Origin: Bacteroidales bacterium
GTDB taxonomy: Bacteria > Bacteroidota > Bacteroidia > Bacteroidales > VadinHA17
Reading direction: 5' to 3'
Length of the DNA stretch: 63,175 nucleotides
Assembly (NCBI GenBank): GCA_029974835.1
Contig: JARKQN010000038.1
Span: 1 to 63,175 of the forward strand
Shown: positions 35,582 through 44,257 of the stretch, piece after piece
How positions within the stretch are numbered: the stretch's first letter is position 1
Layout of the letters: every line of letters begins with the position of its first letter
The notes under the pieces: generated by a model
What the model was told of the DNA's origin: nothing
The model's input: the letters and a program-made list of their open reading frames with translations, nothing else
The model's database searches: none
Translations under genes and position numbers: made by a program

Positions 35582-36175
35582 ATGTTTTTTAATAACCTTG
35601 CCACGGAAGTCTCACTGCTCAGCATACTTGTAAGGTTTACATTTAATCTGGCAGTGCTCTTTATTCTGATCTTTCTGATTTATTACAGGTATTCAAAAAA
35701 AGAGGAATATTTGTTTTCATATATGCTTATAGGAGTTGTGATCTTCCTGATAACCTCGTTGCTGAACACCGTCAATATACAGCTTGGACTGGCTCTGGGA
35801 TTGTTTGCCGTTTTTGCAATTCTGCGTTTCAGAACTGTAAACTATTCAGTAAAAGACATGACTTATGTTTTTACCGTTATAGGTATTTCTGTCATAAACT
35901 CGCAGGCCAACATCCCGCCTCCTCTTGTAGGGGCAATAATTGTAAATTCACTGATTCTTGCAACCACCTTTGGTCTGGAAATATTTCTTCAAAAAAAATC
36001 ACTCTCTTCCTTCACGATAAACTACAGGAAAACAGAACTCCTGAAACCGGCCATGAAGACGGAGCTGCTTCGCGACCTTTCCGATATAACAGGGAGGAGC
36101 ATAGTCAGGGTTACAATAAAGGAGATTGACACCGGCAAAGGAAGTGCCGAACTTGAGGTATTCTTCAGGGAATAA
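35582..36175 (+). CDS. DUF4956 membrane protein
   Basis: 197 aa. About four hydrophobic helices up to residue 140, with the family motif GLFAVFAILRFRTVNYSVKDMTYVFTVIGISVINSQ (about 77-112), then a cytoplasmic ferredoxin-like tail (LLRDLSDITGRSIVRVTIKEIDTGKG). Linked in many genomes to CotH and polyphosphate-polymerase (VTC) proteins. Function unknown. Co-transcribed with the CotH-like gene. Confidence 0.88.
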   Translation: MFFNNLATEVSLLSILVRFTFNLAVLFILIFLIYYRYSKKEEYLFSYMLIGVVIFLITSLLNTVNIQLGLALGLFAVFAILRFRTVNYSVKDMTYVFTVIGISVINSQANIPPPLVGAIIVNSLILATTFGLEIFLQKKSLSSFTINYRKTELLKPAMKTELLRDLSDITGRSIVRVTIKEIDTGKGSAELEVFFRE

Positions 36176-36179
36176 ATGT

Positions 36180-36235
36180 AAATCACCGTGATGTTTTTAC
36201 ACCGGTCCCGTTTAGCTTTATTTTTCCGGTGATTT
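36180..36235. repeat. 9-bp inverted repeat with long loop
   Basis: AAATCACCG (36180-36188) and CGGTGATTT (36227-36235) enclose a 38-nt loop with a T-rich segment. It follows the DUF4956 stop and precedes the next promoter, so it may end transcription. Confidence 0.5.
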
Positions 36236-36238
36236 GAT

Positions 36239-36246
36239 TACCTTTG
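36239..36246 (+). promoter_or_regulatory. -7 promoter element of the HAD gene
   Basis: TACCTTTG, exact match to TAnnTTTG. It includes the TTG at 36244, so that codon cannot be the start; ATG 36265 is used. Confidence 0.6.
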
Positions 36247-36264
36247 CGCCTCAAATATTTTTCA

Positions 36265-36864
36265 ATGGTTTATAAGACAAAGCCCGGTATCAGAGGCCTT
36301 ATTTTTGATCTTGACGGAACACTGGTTGATTCGATGCCTTACCATTATGCTTGCTGGGAAAAGGCATGCCGTAAATTCGGCGCCCATATCGACAAGGATT
36401 TCCTAAGGCTTCATACAGGCAGCCCGGGATGGATAATTGCCAGGGAAATCATTAAAACCAACAATCTGAACGGAAATGTCCGGCCCGAGGAAATTATGAA
36501 TTACAAAATGGAAGAATTCTTCAGGGTACAGCATAACATCAGGATAATTGAACCCGTTGCGGATATTGTAAAAAGATACCATGGCATTCTGCCTATGGCT
36601 GTCGGCACCGGCGGGCACAGGGAGGCTGTAGAACGGACTCTGGAAATGACAGGGCTTGACAAGTATTTTGAAATAGTTGTAACGGCAAACGATGTGGAGA
36701 ATTACAAGCCTCATCCCGAAACTTTCCTGAAATGTGCCGAACTGATGAAGATTGAACCACGTTATATTGAGGTATTTGAAGACGGTGAACTGGGCATTCA
36801 GGCCGCCCGGCAGGCCGGCATGACTGTCACCGACGTAAGGCCATGGTACCCGCCGACGTGGTAA
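36265..36864 (+). CDS. HAD-superfamily hydrolase, beta-phosphoglucomutase-like
   Basis: 199 aa from ATG 36265. Motif I FDLDGTLVDSMPYHYACWEKA (about 13-33) with the nucleophile Asp and the acid Asp two residues later; motif II VGTGGH (about 113-118, Thr in place of the usual Ser); motif III Lys in NYKPHPETF; motif IV FEDGELGIQAARQAGM (about 172-187). The helical cap (SPGWIIAREI) is of the PGM-like type. It is probably a sugar-phosphate phosphatase or mutase; exact substrate not evident. The gene is alone. Confidence 0.9.
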   Translation: MVYKTKPGIRGLIFDLDGTLVDSMPYHYACWEKACRKFGAHIDKDFLRLHTGSPGWIIAREIIKTNNLNGNVRPEEIMNYKMEEFFRVQHNIRIIEPVADIVKRYHGILPMAVGTGGHREAVERTLEMTGLDKYFEIVVTANDVENYKPHPETFLKCAELMKIEPRYIEVFEDGELGIQAARQAGMTVTDVRPWYPPTW

Positions 36865-37000
36865 AAAGCTCAGAGCGCAGGGCGGAGAGCGCAGGGTGCA
36901 GACCACCGGGTGACGGACGGAGAGCTCACAGCGGCACAATAAATGAACTGCAACCGACCGGAGACCTGCAAGACTGAAGACCTGCAGGACTTTCTGAGAA
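36865..37000. repeat. Degenerate purine-rich intergenic repeat
   Basis: Imperfect repeats of GAGCGCAGGG-type units (two clear copies, AGAGCGCAGGG at about 36872 and 36887) and later a near-duplicate GACCTGCA(A/G)GAC. The style resembles the octamer tract at 23160-23300. No gene is visible. Confidence 0.6.
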
Positions 37001-37006
37001 ATTAAT

Positions 37007-37014
37007 TACCTTTG
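37007..37014 (+). promoter_or_regulatory. -7 promoter element of the metal efflux operon
   Basis: TACCTTTG, exact match to TAnnTTTG, 20 bp before the GTG at 37035. Confidence 0.6.
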
Positions 37015-37034
37015 TTTGATTTTTTAATAAAAAG

Positions 37035-37427
37035 GTGACCCGGCTCTTAAAGATAAAGGCTTACACTCTGTTCCTGGCATGGGGATTGATTTTCCTTCAT
37101 AACATAATTCCCCACACCCACATCGAAGAGCAACCCCATTACTGTCACAGCCTCTTCCATAAAATTACAGCTGTTCACCATCATCACGGTCATGAAACCG
37201 AGGTGTCGGGCGAAGGTGAACACCAGGATCACGGTACGGTATGCCACTACACGGCGCTGTTTACCTCTTCACATGCCGCAGCAGATTTTGTTGCCGCGGT
37301 ACCATCATCAGACAATACCGTAACAATCCCTGAATATTCGGAATCACTTTACATACCCGGTACAGGGAATCATTCAGACCCGCCCGGAAAAGGGTCTCTT
37401 CACCTGAGAGCCCCGCCTCTCTCCTGA
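37035..37427 (+). CDS. Histidine-rich exported protein preceding an RND efflux system
   Basis: 130 aa from GTG 37035. One hydrophobic signal or anchor segment (YTLFLAWGLIFLHNII, about 10-25), then a His-rich region with HTHIEEQPHYCHSLFHK and HHHHGH (about 27-55) and EHQDHGTVCHY. About one residue in eight is His, with two Cys, so metal binding in the periplasm is likely. No known family recognised. It is the first gene of a putative operon with the efflux adaptor, pump and outer membrane factor, so a metal-binding or sensing role is reasonable (inference). Confidence 0.75.
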   Translation: MTRLLKIKAYTLFLAWGLIFLHNIIPHTHIEEQPHYCHSLFHKITAVHHHHGHETEVSGEGEHQDHGTVCHYTALFTSSHAAADFVAAVPSSDNTVTIPEYSESLYIPGTGNHSDPPGKGSLHLRAPPLS

Positions 37428-37500
37428 CTTTCATATCTTTTTGTTAATTCCTAAGGCAGAGGGCTATCTGCCCGATTATTTCATTTTAATCTAACGGAAA

Positions 37501-38640
37501 ATGAAAAACATACACATTATATTATTGCTGATTGTTAACTTATTTATCCCTTATTCCTGCAACCATACAACAGGTGACGGCCACCTGCACGAAAGTTCCG
37601 CTTCAGGCCGCAACGAAGATGCCATCCATGATGAGGGCGGCGAAAATGGCATCGTAACAGACACTGTAAAACGGGGTCGCTTCCATTCAATATTCAAAAC
37701 CGGAGGAATATTAATGGCCGGCAACGAAAACATTATACTCATAACCGCCAAGTCGGCGGGGATAATCAGGTTCAACAAGCCTGCCGTTTACCCGGGAACA
37801 AATGTTAAAAAGGGGCAGATCCTTTTCGTTATTTCAGGAGGGAGCCTTACCGAAGACAATCCCGGTCTCAGAGTGGAACAGCTAAGATCCGATCTTGCAA
37901 GGGCTAAGGAAAACTATGAGAGGGCTCAGAAACTGCTGCCCGACCGGATAATTACCCGCGAAAATTATCTCGCAGCCAGAAATGAATATGAAAAATTACA
38001 GCTGGAATATGAAAACATCAGCCGCACCTTATCAGACAATGAAGTGTTGTCGGTTGCGCCGGCGGATGGATTTATAAGGGAAATATTTATCAGGGACGGT
38101 CAGAAAGTTGGCACCGGAGAAACGGTTGCATCTATACTAACCCCCGGTTCCATGGTGCTCAAAGCACTGGTCCCGCCCGACAAACTGAACATCATCTCCT
38201 CCGTCCGTGGGGCATGGTTCAGGGTGCCGGGTTCAGAAATGCTTTACAAAACCGGTGAACTTAACGGCAGGGTGATATCTTACGGAAAAAGCACGGGTGA
38301 AAGTACATTGCAGATACCGCTGCTCTTCGCAATAAATTATATACCGGAGGTGCCCGAAGGATCATATGCAGAGGTTTATCTCCTGGGAGAAGAAACGGAT
38401 GGCGTAATATCCGTGCCCGACAGTGCCATAATGGAGGAGTTTGGACGATATTACGTGTTCATCAGGGATGAGGATGGCGATTTCCTGAAGAGATATATCA
38501 GGAAAGGACCCGGCAACGGCGAAAGGACACTTGTTACAGAAGGCCTTGCAGAGGGTGATATTTTTGTCTCCGGCGGAGCATACCAGGTTAAGCTGAAGCA
38601 GATGCAGGGCTCGGTGCCGGCACATGTTCATAACCACTAA
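37501..38640 (+). CDS. RND efflux membrane fusion protein (CzcB/CusB-like lipoprotein)
   Basis: 379 aa. Lipoprotein signal with lipobox IPYSC (Cys20), followed by a His/Asp-rich stretch. Then barrel-sandwich hybrid domain (LITAKSAGIIRFNKPAVYPGTNVKKGQILFVISGG, about 80-114), an alpha-hairpin with coiled coil (about 122-178), the second half of the lipoyl-like domain (ADGFIREIFIRDGQKVGTGE) and a beta-barrel. It ends HVHNH. It links the inner membrane pump to TolC. A hairpin (GGCAGA-GGGCTA-TCTGCC, 37455-37472) lies before the gene. Confidence 0.9.
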   Translation: MKNIHIILLLIVNLFIPYSCNHTTGDGHLHESSASGRNEDAIHDEGGENGIVTDTVKRGRFHSIFKTGGILMAGNENIILITAKSAGIIRFNKPAVYPGTNVKKGQILFVISGGSLTEDNPGLRVEQLRSDLARAKENYERAQKLLPDRIITRENYLAARNEYEKLQLEYENISRTLSDNEVLSVAPADGFIREIFIRDGQKVGTGETVASILTPGSMVLKALVPPDKLNIISSVRGAWFRVPGSEMLYKTGELNGRVISYGKSTGESTLQIPLLFAINYIPEVPEGSYAEVYLLGEETDGVISVPDSAIMEEFGRYYVFIRDEDGDFLKRYIRKGPGNGERTLVTEGLAEGDIFVSGGAYQVKLKQMQGSVPAHVHNH

Positions 38641-38650
38641 AACAGGCAAA

Positions 38651-41600
38651 ATGCTGAACAGAATAATTGAATCTTCATTGCGGAACAGGATAACTGTTCT
38701 CGCAGGGGCTTTGCTGGTACTGCTTACCGGTTTATGGACAACCCTCAGGATGGATATAGATATCTTTCCCGAACTGACGGCACCAACGGTTGTAATCATG
38801 ACCGAAGCAAAGGGAATGGCACCGGAAGAGGTGGAGAGGCTGGTAACTTTCCCTATAGAAACCGCCATTAACGGTTCTGCAAATATCAGGAGGGTGAGGT
38901 CGAATTCATCAATGGGCTTCTCAATAGTATGGGCTGAGTTTGAATGGGGTACGGACGCATACAGGGCAAGGCAGACAGTGACGGAAAGGCTTTACCAGGT
39001 ATCGGAACAGCTGCCGCAGGAGACAGGCAAACCGGTACTTGCACCACAGGCTTCACTGCTTGGGGAGATGATGATAATTGCAGCCACATCAGACTCTCTG
39101 AGCCTTATGGACCTCAGAACGGAAGCCGACTGGAATATTGCCCCGCGTCTACTGGCTGTGCCGGGTGTTGCACAGGTGCATATTATCGGAGGAGATGTTA
39201 AAGAGTACCAGGTACTGGCCGACCCGCTCAGAATGAACCACTACGGAGTGTCGATGGATGAACTTCTGACCGCATGCAGCGGTTCAAATGAAAACAGGTC
39301 GGGCGGGTTCATGAACCAGTACGGAAATAAATATATTATCAGGGCGGTTGGAAGGACCAACGACCCTTCGGAAATAAAAAATTGCGTGATAAAAACCGTT
39401 AACGGTCAGCCTCTTACGATTGGCCATGTTGCTGAAGTAGTTATAGGGAAAGCTCCCGCCATCGGAAACGGATCATACAACGGAAAAAACGCCGTGCTTT
39501 TAACAATTACCAGGCAGCCGCACGCAAACTCCGTGAAACTTTCGCGTGAAATAGAAACGGTTATCTCCGGCATTCAGAAGAGCACAGGCAACAGGATAAA
39601 CTTTAACACCGGGGCTTATAACCAGGCAAGCTTCATAGAAACCGCCGTCAATAACGTTCTTCAGGCTCTCATTGAAGGAGGCATTTTTGTAATTCTTGTA
39701 CTTTTTGTATTTCTCTTCAACTTCCGGACAACCTTCATATCAGTGCTTGCAATACCACTCTCCCTGCTGGTATCGGTACTCACACTCAGGCTGCTGGGTT
39801 ATACCATCAACACAATGAGTCTCGGCGGAATGGCCATTGCCATCGGATCGCTGGTTGATGATGCAATAATTGACGTTGAGAATTCGTGGAAACAGCTGAG
39901 GCTTAACGCTTCACTCCCTCCCGGTGAGAGAGAAGCCTTATCAAAGGTGGTGTTAAGGGCATCTGTGGAAATGAGATCATCAATTGTCAATGCAACAGCA
40001 ATAATCATTATAACCTTCCTTCCTCTTTTTCTTCTGGAGGGTTTCGAGGGGAGAATGCTTAAACCTCTCGGGATTTCCTTTATTGTTTCCCTTTTCGCAT
40101 CGATGATAGTTGCCATTACGGTAACTCCGGTGCTCTGCAACACTCTTCTGACCGGCGAAAAAGGCCTTCTGAAGATGGCCCGCGGTTCCCTTGTTGAAAG
40201 AACCCTCACCTCTGCTTACAGGAGAGTACTTCGGCCCGCCCTTGACAAATCAGGATTAATCATTGCCGGTGCCATACTGCTGTTTCTCGCTTCCCTTGCA
40301 ATTCTTCTTACCTCCGGCAGTTCCTTCCTCCCTCCCTTTAACGAAGGAGCTGTTACGGTAAACCTTGGTCTTATGCCCGGAACCTCGCTGGAGGAGTCTG
40401 ACAGGATAGGCAGGATGGCTGAAAAAATATTGCTTGAAATTCCCGAAGTGAAAGCAGTGGCCCGCAAAACCGGAAGAGCCGAGCTTGCAGAACATTCTTT
40501 TGGAGAGAACTTCTCTGAGATTGATGTGCCTTTCAGACCCGGTAAAAGGAGCAGAGAGGAATTTTTTGCCGACGTAAGGGAGAGACTCCGGGAACTTCCG
40601 GGGGCAAACGTGGAAGTCGGTCAGCCCATAACACACCGTATCGACAACATGCTCTCGGGATCCAAGGCAAATATTGCAATAAAGGTCTTCGGAGATGACC
40701 TGAACGAGCTCTACAGGATTGCACAGAAGATAAGGAATGAAATATCTGATATAAAAGGGATTGGCGACCTTAATGTTGAACAGCTTGTTGAGACTCCGCA
40801 GCTTAAGATAAAACCCCGGCGTGAAATGCTTGCCATGTACGGAATCCCGGCCGGCAGGTTTACCTCATGGGTCAGCACAATGTTCGGAGGAGAAGAGGTA
40901 TCGGAAGTTTATGAAGGAGAGAAACGTTTCCCTATGGTACTGAGGATAAATGATGAAACCAGGGGATCGGCGGAAGGCATCAGGGGAGCACTGATCGACA
41001 CCGGCGACGGCAATAAAATCCCGCTGTCTTATGTGTCGGAAATTGAATCCTCATCGGGCCCGTACAGCATCAACAGGGAAAATGTGCAGCGCAGGATTGA
41101 AATATCCGTCAACGTGTCGGGCGGCGACCTTGGTTCGGTGGCAAAAAGAATAAGGAACAGGATTGAGAGTCATGTTGTCCTTCCCGTAAATTACAGGATT
41201 GAATACGGCGGACAGTTTGTAAACGCATCAAGGGCTGCAATGAGGCTTCTGCTGGCATCCCTCGGGGCACTTATCGCAGTTTTTCTGGTCCTCTACAATG
41301 AATTCAGGAAGAGCACACCTGCATGGATTATTATGCTGAACCTTCCCCTTGCACTTACGGGAGGCTTCATTGCCCTGAAGATTTCTTCAGGCGTTATCAG
41401 CATCCCGGCAATAATAGGTTTCATAACCCTTGCAGGAATAGCGACAAGGAACGGAATACTGCTGGTATCGAGGTACACTCACCTCGGCGAAGAGGGGATG
41501 CCGCTGAAGGAAAGGATAATAAAAGGGTCGGCCGACCGGCTCAATCCCATACTGATGACAGCTCTTACCGCAGCCTTTGCACTTATACCCCTTGCTTTAG

Positions 41601-41746
41601 GCGGCGACAAGGCGGGCAACGAGATACAGAGCCCTATGGCAGTTGTCATACTTGGCGGTCTGCTGAGTTCCACAATACTTAACCTGTTTGTTGTTCCTGC
41701 CGTTTACATGGAGGTAGAAAAGAAAAATTCAGAACCTAAAAATTAA
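38651..41746 (+). CDS. Heavy-metal efflux RND pump (CzcA/CusA family)
   Basis: 1031 aa from ATG 38651, 10 bp after the adaptor stop; an ATG at 38624 overlaps the adaptor gene and adds nine residues of no family similarity. Twelve helices and two large periplasmic loops. RND motifs: first helix followed by DIFPELTAPTVVIMTEAKGMAPEEVERLVTFPIE; TM4 motif GGMAIAIGSLVDDAIIDVEN (about 391-410, Asp-Asp pair in the proton-relay helix); GIATRNGILLVSRYTH near 925. It expels divalent or monovalent metal ions with proton uptake; the metal cannot be deduced. Confidence 0.93.
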   Translation: MLNRIIESSLRNRITVLAGALLVLLTGLWTTLRMDIDIFPELTAPTVVIMTEAKGMAPEEVERLVTFPIETAINGSANIRRVRSNSSMGFSIVWAEFEWGTDAYRARQTVTERLYQVSEQLPQETGKPVLAPQASLLGEMMIIAATSDSLSLMDLRTEADWNIAPRLLAVPGVAQVHIIGGDVKEYQVLADPLRMNHYGVSMDELLTACSGSNENRSGGFMNQYGNKYIIRAVGRTNDPSEIKNCVIKTVNGQPLTIGHVAEVVIGKAPAIGNGSYNGKNAVLLTITRQPHANSVKLSREIETVISGIQKSTGNRINFNTGAYNQASFIETAVNNVLQALIEGGIFVILVLFVFLFNFRTTFISVLAIPLSLLVSVLTLRLLGYTINTMSLGGMAIAIGSLVDDAIIDVENSWKQLRLNASLPPGEREALSKVVLRASVEMRSSIVNATAIIIITFLPLFLLEGFEGRMLKPLGISFIVSLFASMIVAITVTPVLCNTLLTGEKGLLKMARGSLVERTLTSAYRRVLRPALDKSGLIIAGAILLFLASLAILLTSGSSFLPPFNEGAVTVNLGLMPGTSLEESDRIGRMAEKILLEIPEVKAVARKTGRAELAEHSFGENFSEIDVPFRPGKRSREEFFADVRERLRELPGANVEVGQPITHRIDNMLSGSKANIAIKVFGDDLNELYRIAQKIRNEISDIKGIGDLNVEQLVETPQLKIKPRREMLAMYGIPAGRFTSWVSTMFGGEEVSEVYEGEKRFPMVLRINDETRGSAEGIRGALIDTGDGNKIPLSYVSEIESSSGPYSINRENVQRRIEISVNVSGGDLGSVAKRIRNRIESHVVLPVNYRIEYGGQFVNASRAAMRLLLASLGALIAVFLVLYNEFRKSTPAWIIMLNLPLALTGGFIALKISSGVISIPAIIGFITLAGIATRNGILLVSRYTHLGEEGMPLKERIIKGSADRLNPILMTALTAAFALIPLALGGDKAGNEIQSPMAVVILGGLLSSTILNLFVVPAVYMEVEKKNSEPKN

Positions 41747-41750
41747 AGCA

Positions 41751-42941
41751 ATGTCATCCAGATTCATAGTATCATTACTTATAATGCTTGGGTTTCTAAG
41801 GTCTGAAGCCCAGGATATTAAGCAATTCCTCAGACAGGTTTCGGAAAACAACCCTGAAATTCTCTCCTATGCCTCGATGCTTGAGGCACGGCGTGCAGAG
41901 GCACGCACAAACATCTATCCTCCGGGCCCCGAAGCTTCGTTTGGTTATATGCCCGGCAACAACTCCGCTTCGGGAGTGAAAAAGACATGGTCGGTAAGCC
42001 AGCGGTTTGATTTTCCATCGAGATACCTTGCAATGAAGAACATAAACAGGTATTCGGTAAGGCTGGCCGAACTGGAATTTGACCTTGGCCGGCTAAACGT
42101 GATACTTGATGCACTTATGACGATTGACGATTACTATACGGCCGGGAAGAAGCTTTCCCTGATAAAAAAACGAATCGGGGAATATGAAACCCTGCGTGAT
42201 GCATGGAAGAGAAAGCTGGAGGAAGGTGCTGCCACATTGCCGGAATACAACAGAATTCTGCTGGAACTTTCAGCAATAAGCTTAGAAAAAGCGAATACCG
42301 AGGCTGAGTTAACATCACTCAGGCAGAGGCTTGATTATCTGTCGGGAGGAAGGGGAACCATTCCTGAAGGTCAGGTAAACCCTGAAGAAGTAATCCTTCC
42401 TGTCGACTCCCTGATAAAGCAAAAACTTAATATTCATCCGGCGTTTCTGATCCCGCAGGCTGAATACAGGTTAAGTACAGGAGAAGTTTCGCTGGCGCGT
42501 TCATCATCATTGCCTGAATTAATGGCGGGATACTCTTCGGAGATACTGCCGTCGGAGGCATACACCGGGCCTATGGTGGGTATATCTGTTCCCCTGTGGT
42601 CAAACGCCGGGAAACTCAAAAGCGCAAAGGCAAAATCATCAATGGCCGAAGCGGCAATGAAAGCGGAAACTGAAAGACTGAAAACGGAAGTAAGGCGTGA
42701 ATACACCGGCATGATCTATCTGAAATCGGCGGTTGACGATTTGCGGAACATTCTTAAATCTTCCGGCAGCACGTCGGAAATTACAACAGCCCTGGAGGAG
42801 GGCGGGATAACACTCACGGAGTATTTCTCGATGACAGGAGTAATTTTTGATGCAGAGCTGCGGCTGATTGAAACCGAAAACAGATACCGCAAGTCGCTGG
42901 CTCTGCTGAATGACCATCTTCTTACCGTCCCGGCAAAATAA
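41751..42941 (+). CDS. TolC-family outer membrane efflux protein
   Basis: 396 aa with signal peptide (cut near RSEAQ, about residue 21). Coiled-coil repeats of the outer membrane efflux protein family: NNPEILSYASMLEARRAEAR at the start and the second repeat HPAFLIPQAEYRLSTGEVSLARSSSLPELMAGYS (about 226-259). It forms the trimeric exit duct of the pump. 4 bp after the pump gene; last gene of the operon. Confidence 0.9.
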   Translation: MSSRFIVSLLIMLGFLRSEAQDIKQFLRQVSENNPEILSYASMLEARRAEARTNIYPPGPEASFGYMPGNNSASGVKKTWSVSQRFDFPSRYLAMKNINRYSVRLAELEFDLGRLNVILDALMTIDDYYTAGKKLSLIKKRIGEYETLRDAWKRKLEEGAATLPEYNRILLELSAISLEKANTEAELTSLRQRLDYLSGGRGTIPEGQVNPEEVILPVDSLIKQKLNIHPAFLIPQAEYRLSTGEVSLARSSSLPELMAGYSSEILPSEAYTGPMVGISVPLWSNAGKLKSAKAKSSMAEAAMKAETERLKTEVRREYTGMIYLKSAVDDLRNILKSSGSTSEITTALEEGGITLTEYFSMTGVIFDAELRLIETENRYRKSLALLNDHLLTVPAK

Positions 42942-42965
42942 TTCTACGGCCGGTGTGAAAATGAA

Positions 42966-43020
42966 CCGCAGGGAGTGCAGAATACGGTTGTCATATTAGT
43001 TTCTCCTGCAGCCCCTGCGG
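42966..43020. repeat. Imperfect inverted repeat between converging genes
   Basis: CCGCAGGGAGTGCAG (42966-42980) and CTGCAGCCCCTGCGG (43006-43020) pair with two mismatches around a 25-nt loop. It lies between the tolC-like gene and the converging TIM-barrel gene and could end both transcripts, though no U-tract follows. Confidence 0.6.
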
Positions 43021-43062
43021 ATAATTTCGCATGTCCCTGAAAGGAACTTTTAAATACCTGAT

Positions 43063-44007
43063 TTACACCAGAATCTTAGTAGTCAGGTTGGTGATGCTTT
43101 TCTGTATTGCACCGAAACAATCACCATCTTTGGTAAGGTCCTGTTCCACAATCATGTATTTCATTCCTGCCGTTTCCTTTGCGGCAATGATCGGACCGAA
43201 ATCAATCAGGCCCTCTCCCACCGGCGCTAAGTCAGCCACACCTTCGGTGGTGAAGAACGGATCCTGCCTTGTGAACATATCTTTCAGATGAAAAAGTTCG
43301 AACCGGCCCGGGTATTTATTTATTATTTCAACCGGATCCTGCCCGGCCTTTGTGACCCAGAAAACATCTATTTCCAGGGTAACATATTCCCTGTCCAGTT
43401 CCGCCATCATCACATCGAAATACGGGATCTTTCCTTCCACGTTGGCAAACTCGAAATTATGATTGTGGTAACCGAAGAGAATCCCGTAATCCTTCATTAT
43501 CTTACCTACCTGGTTCCAGTCGGCAGCCATTTTCTGGTAACTCGCAATAGTTGTCCTTGCTTCCGGCACAATCCACGGTTGTATACAGTATTTAACCCCG
43601 AGTTTGGCATGGTCTTCGGCCATCTTTGTTGCATTTTCGAGGGTGATACCCTGAGCCTCAACCTGTGTGTGGCTGCTGAGGATTTCCATTCCGAGATCCT
43701 CAACCAGTTTTCTGAATTCGGCGGGCTCATAGCCGTAGAACTTACCGTTCTCGTAACCTGCCAGTTCCACATATTTGTACCCCATGTCTGACACCTTTTT
43801 AAGGGAGCCGGGGACATCCCTGAATATCTCGTCGCGGATTGTGTACAACTGCAATCCTATCCCGAAGCTTTTCGGGTCAGGCGCTGCTGCGGCCTTTTTC
43901 GCCTTCGAACCCGTTCCTATACAACCCGACTGTGCCAGCAGAAATGCACCTGCGGCACCTGAGGCAGCAAGCCTGATAAAATCGCGTCTTGAATGTCCTT
44001 TTTTCAT
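43063..44007 (-). CDS. Tat-exported sugar phosphate isomerase/epimerase-like protein
   Basis: 314 aa. Tat signal SRRDFIRLAASGAAGAFLLAQSGC (about 6-29), which also contains a possible lipobox Cys. The rest is a xylose-isomerase-like TIM barrel: GIGLQLYTIRDEI (about 49-61), YVELAGYENGKF, GYHNHNFEF (about 176-184, metal-ligand region), VTLEIDVFWVTKAGQDP, and HLKDM. Exported members of this family are common in Bacteroidota and often process sugars (for example 3-keto sugars). The exact substrate is unknown. Confidence 0.88.
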   Translation of the reverse strand: MKKGHSRRDFIRLAASGAAGAFLLAQSGCIGTGSKAKKAAAAPDPKSFGIGLQLYTIRDEIFRDVPGSLKKVSDMGYKYVELAGYENGKFYGYEPAEFRKLVEDLGMEILSSHTQVEAQGITLENATKMAEDHAKLGVKYCIQPWIVPEARTTIASYQKMAADWNQVGKIMKDYGILFGYHNHNFEFANVEGKIPYFDVMMAELDREYVTLEIDVFWVTKAGQDPVEIINKYPGRFELFHLKDMFTRQDPFFTTEGVADLAPVGEGLIDFGPIIAAKETAGMKYMIVEQDLTKDGDCFGAIQKSITNLTTKILV

Positions 44008-44046
44008 TGCGTAAATACTTTTTTAAGTTGTTATCGGTTTGGTATA

Positions 44047-44064
44047 TTGTTATTTAAATAACAC
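44047..44064. promoter_or_regulatory. 16-bp palindrome, possible weak Rex-type operator
   Basis: TGTTATTTAAATAACA (44048-44063) is a perfect palindrome in the 250-bp divergent region between the TIM-barrel gene and the TonB receptor gene. In its 18-bp frame it fits 11 of 14 positions of TTGTTAA-N4-TTAACAA. Its arms equal those of the palindrome at 59909-59924 (TGTTA-N6-TAACA). Confidence 0.4.
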
Positions 44065-44210
44065 TGTAATAAATCTCATCGGTTGAATTCAAGCCAATCA
44101 GGGCCGTTTCTGGGCTAAATTTAAAACTTTAATATTTATTAACGAAATAAAAAGAGAACCATTTGTAAAAGTTTTGTTTAAGCAATAAAAAACCATGAAG
44201 CGGAAGTAAT

Positions 44211-44230
44211 AAAATGATGTAAATCATTTT
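44211..44230. promoter_or_regulatory. 20-bp dyad before the TonB receptor gene
   Basis: AAAATGAT-GTAA-ATCATTTT, perfect 8-bp arms. The core TGAT-N4-ATCA resembles FNR/CRP-family sites. A near -7 element TAACTTTA follows at 44234-44241, so a protein bound here would touch the promoter. Confidence 0.5.
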
Positions 44231-44257
44231 TGGTAACTTTACATTCAAATCAGAATA

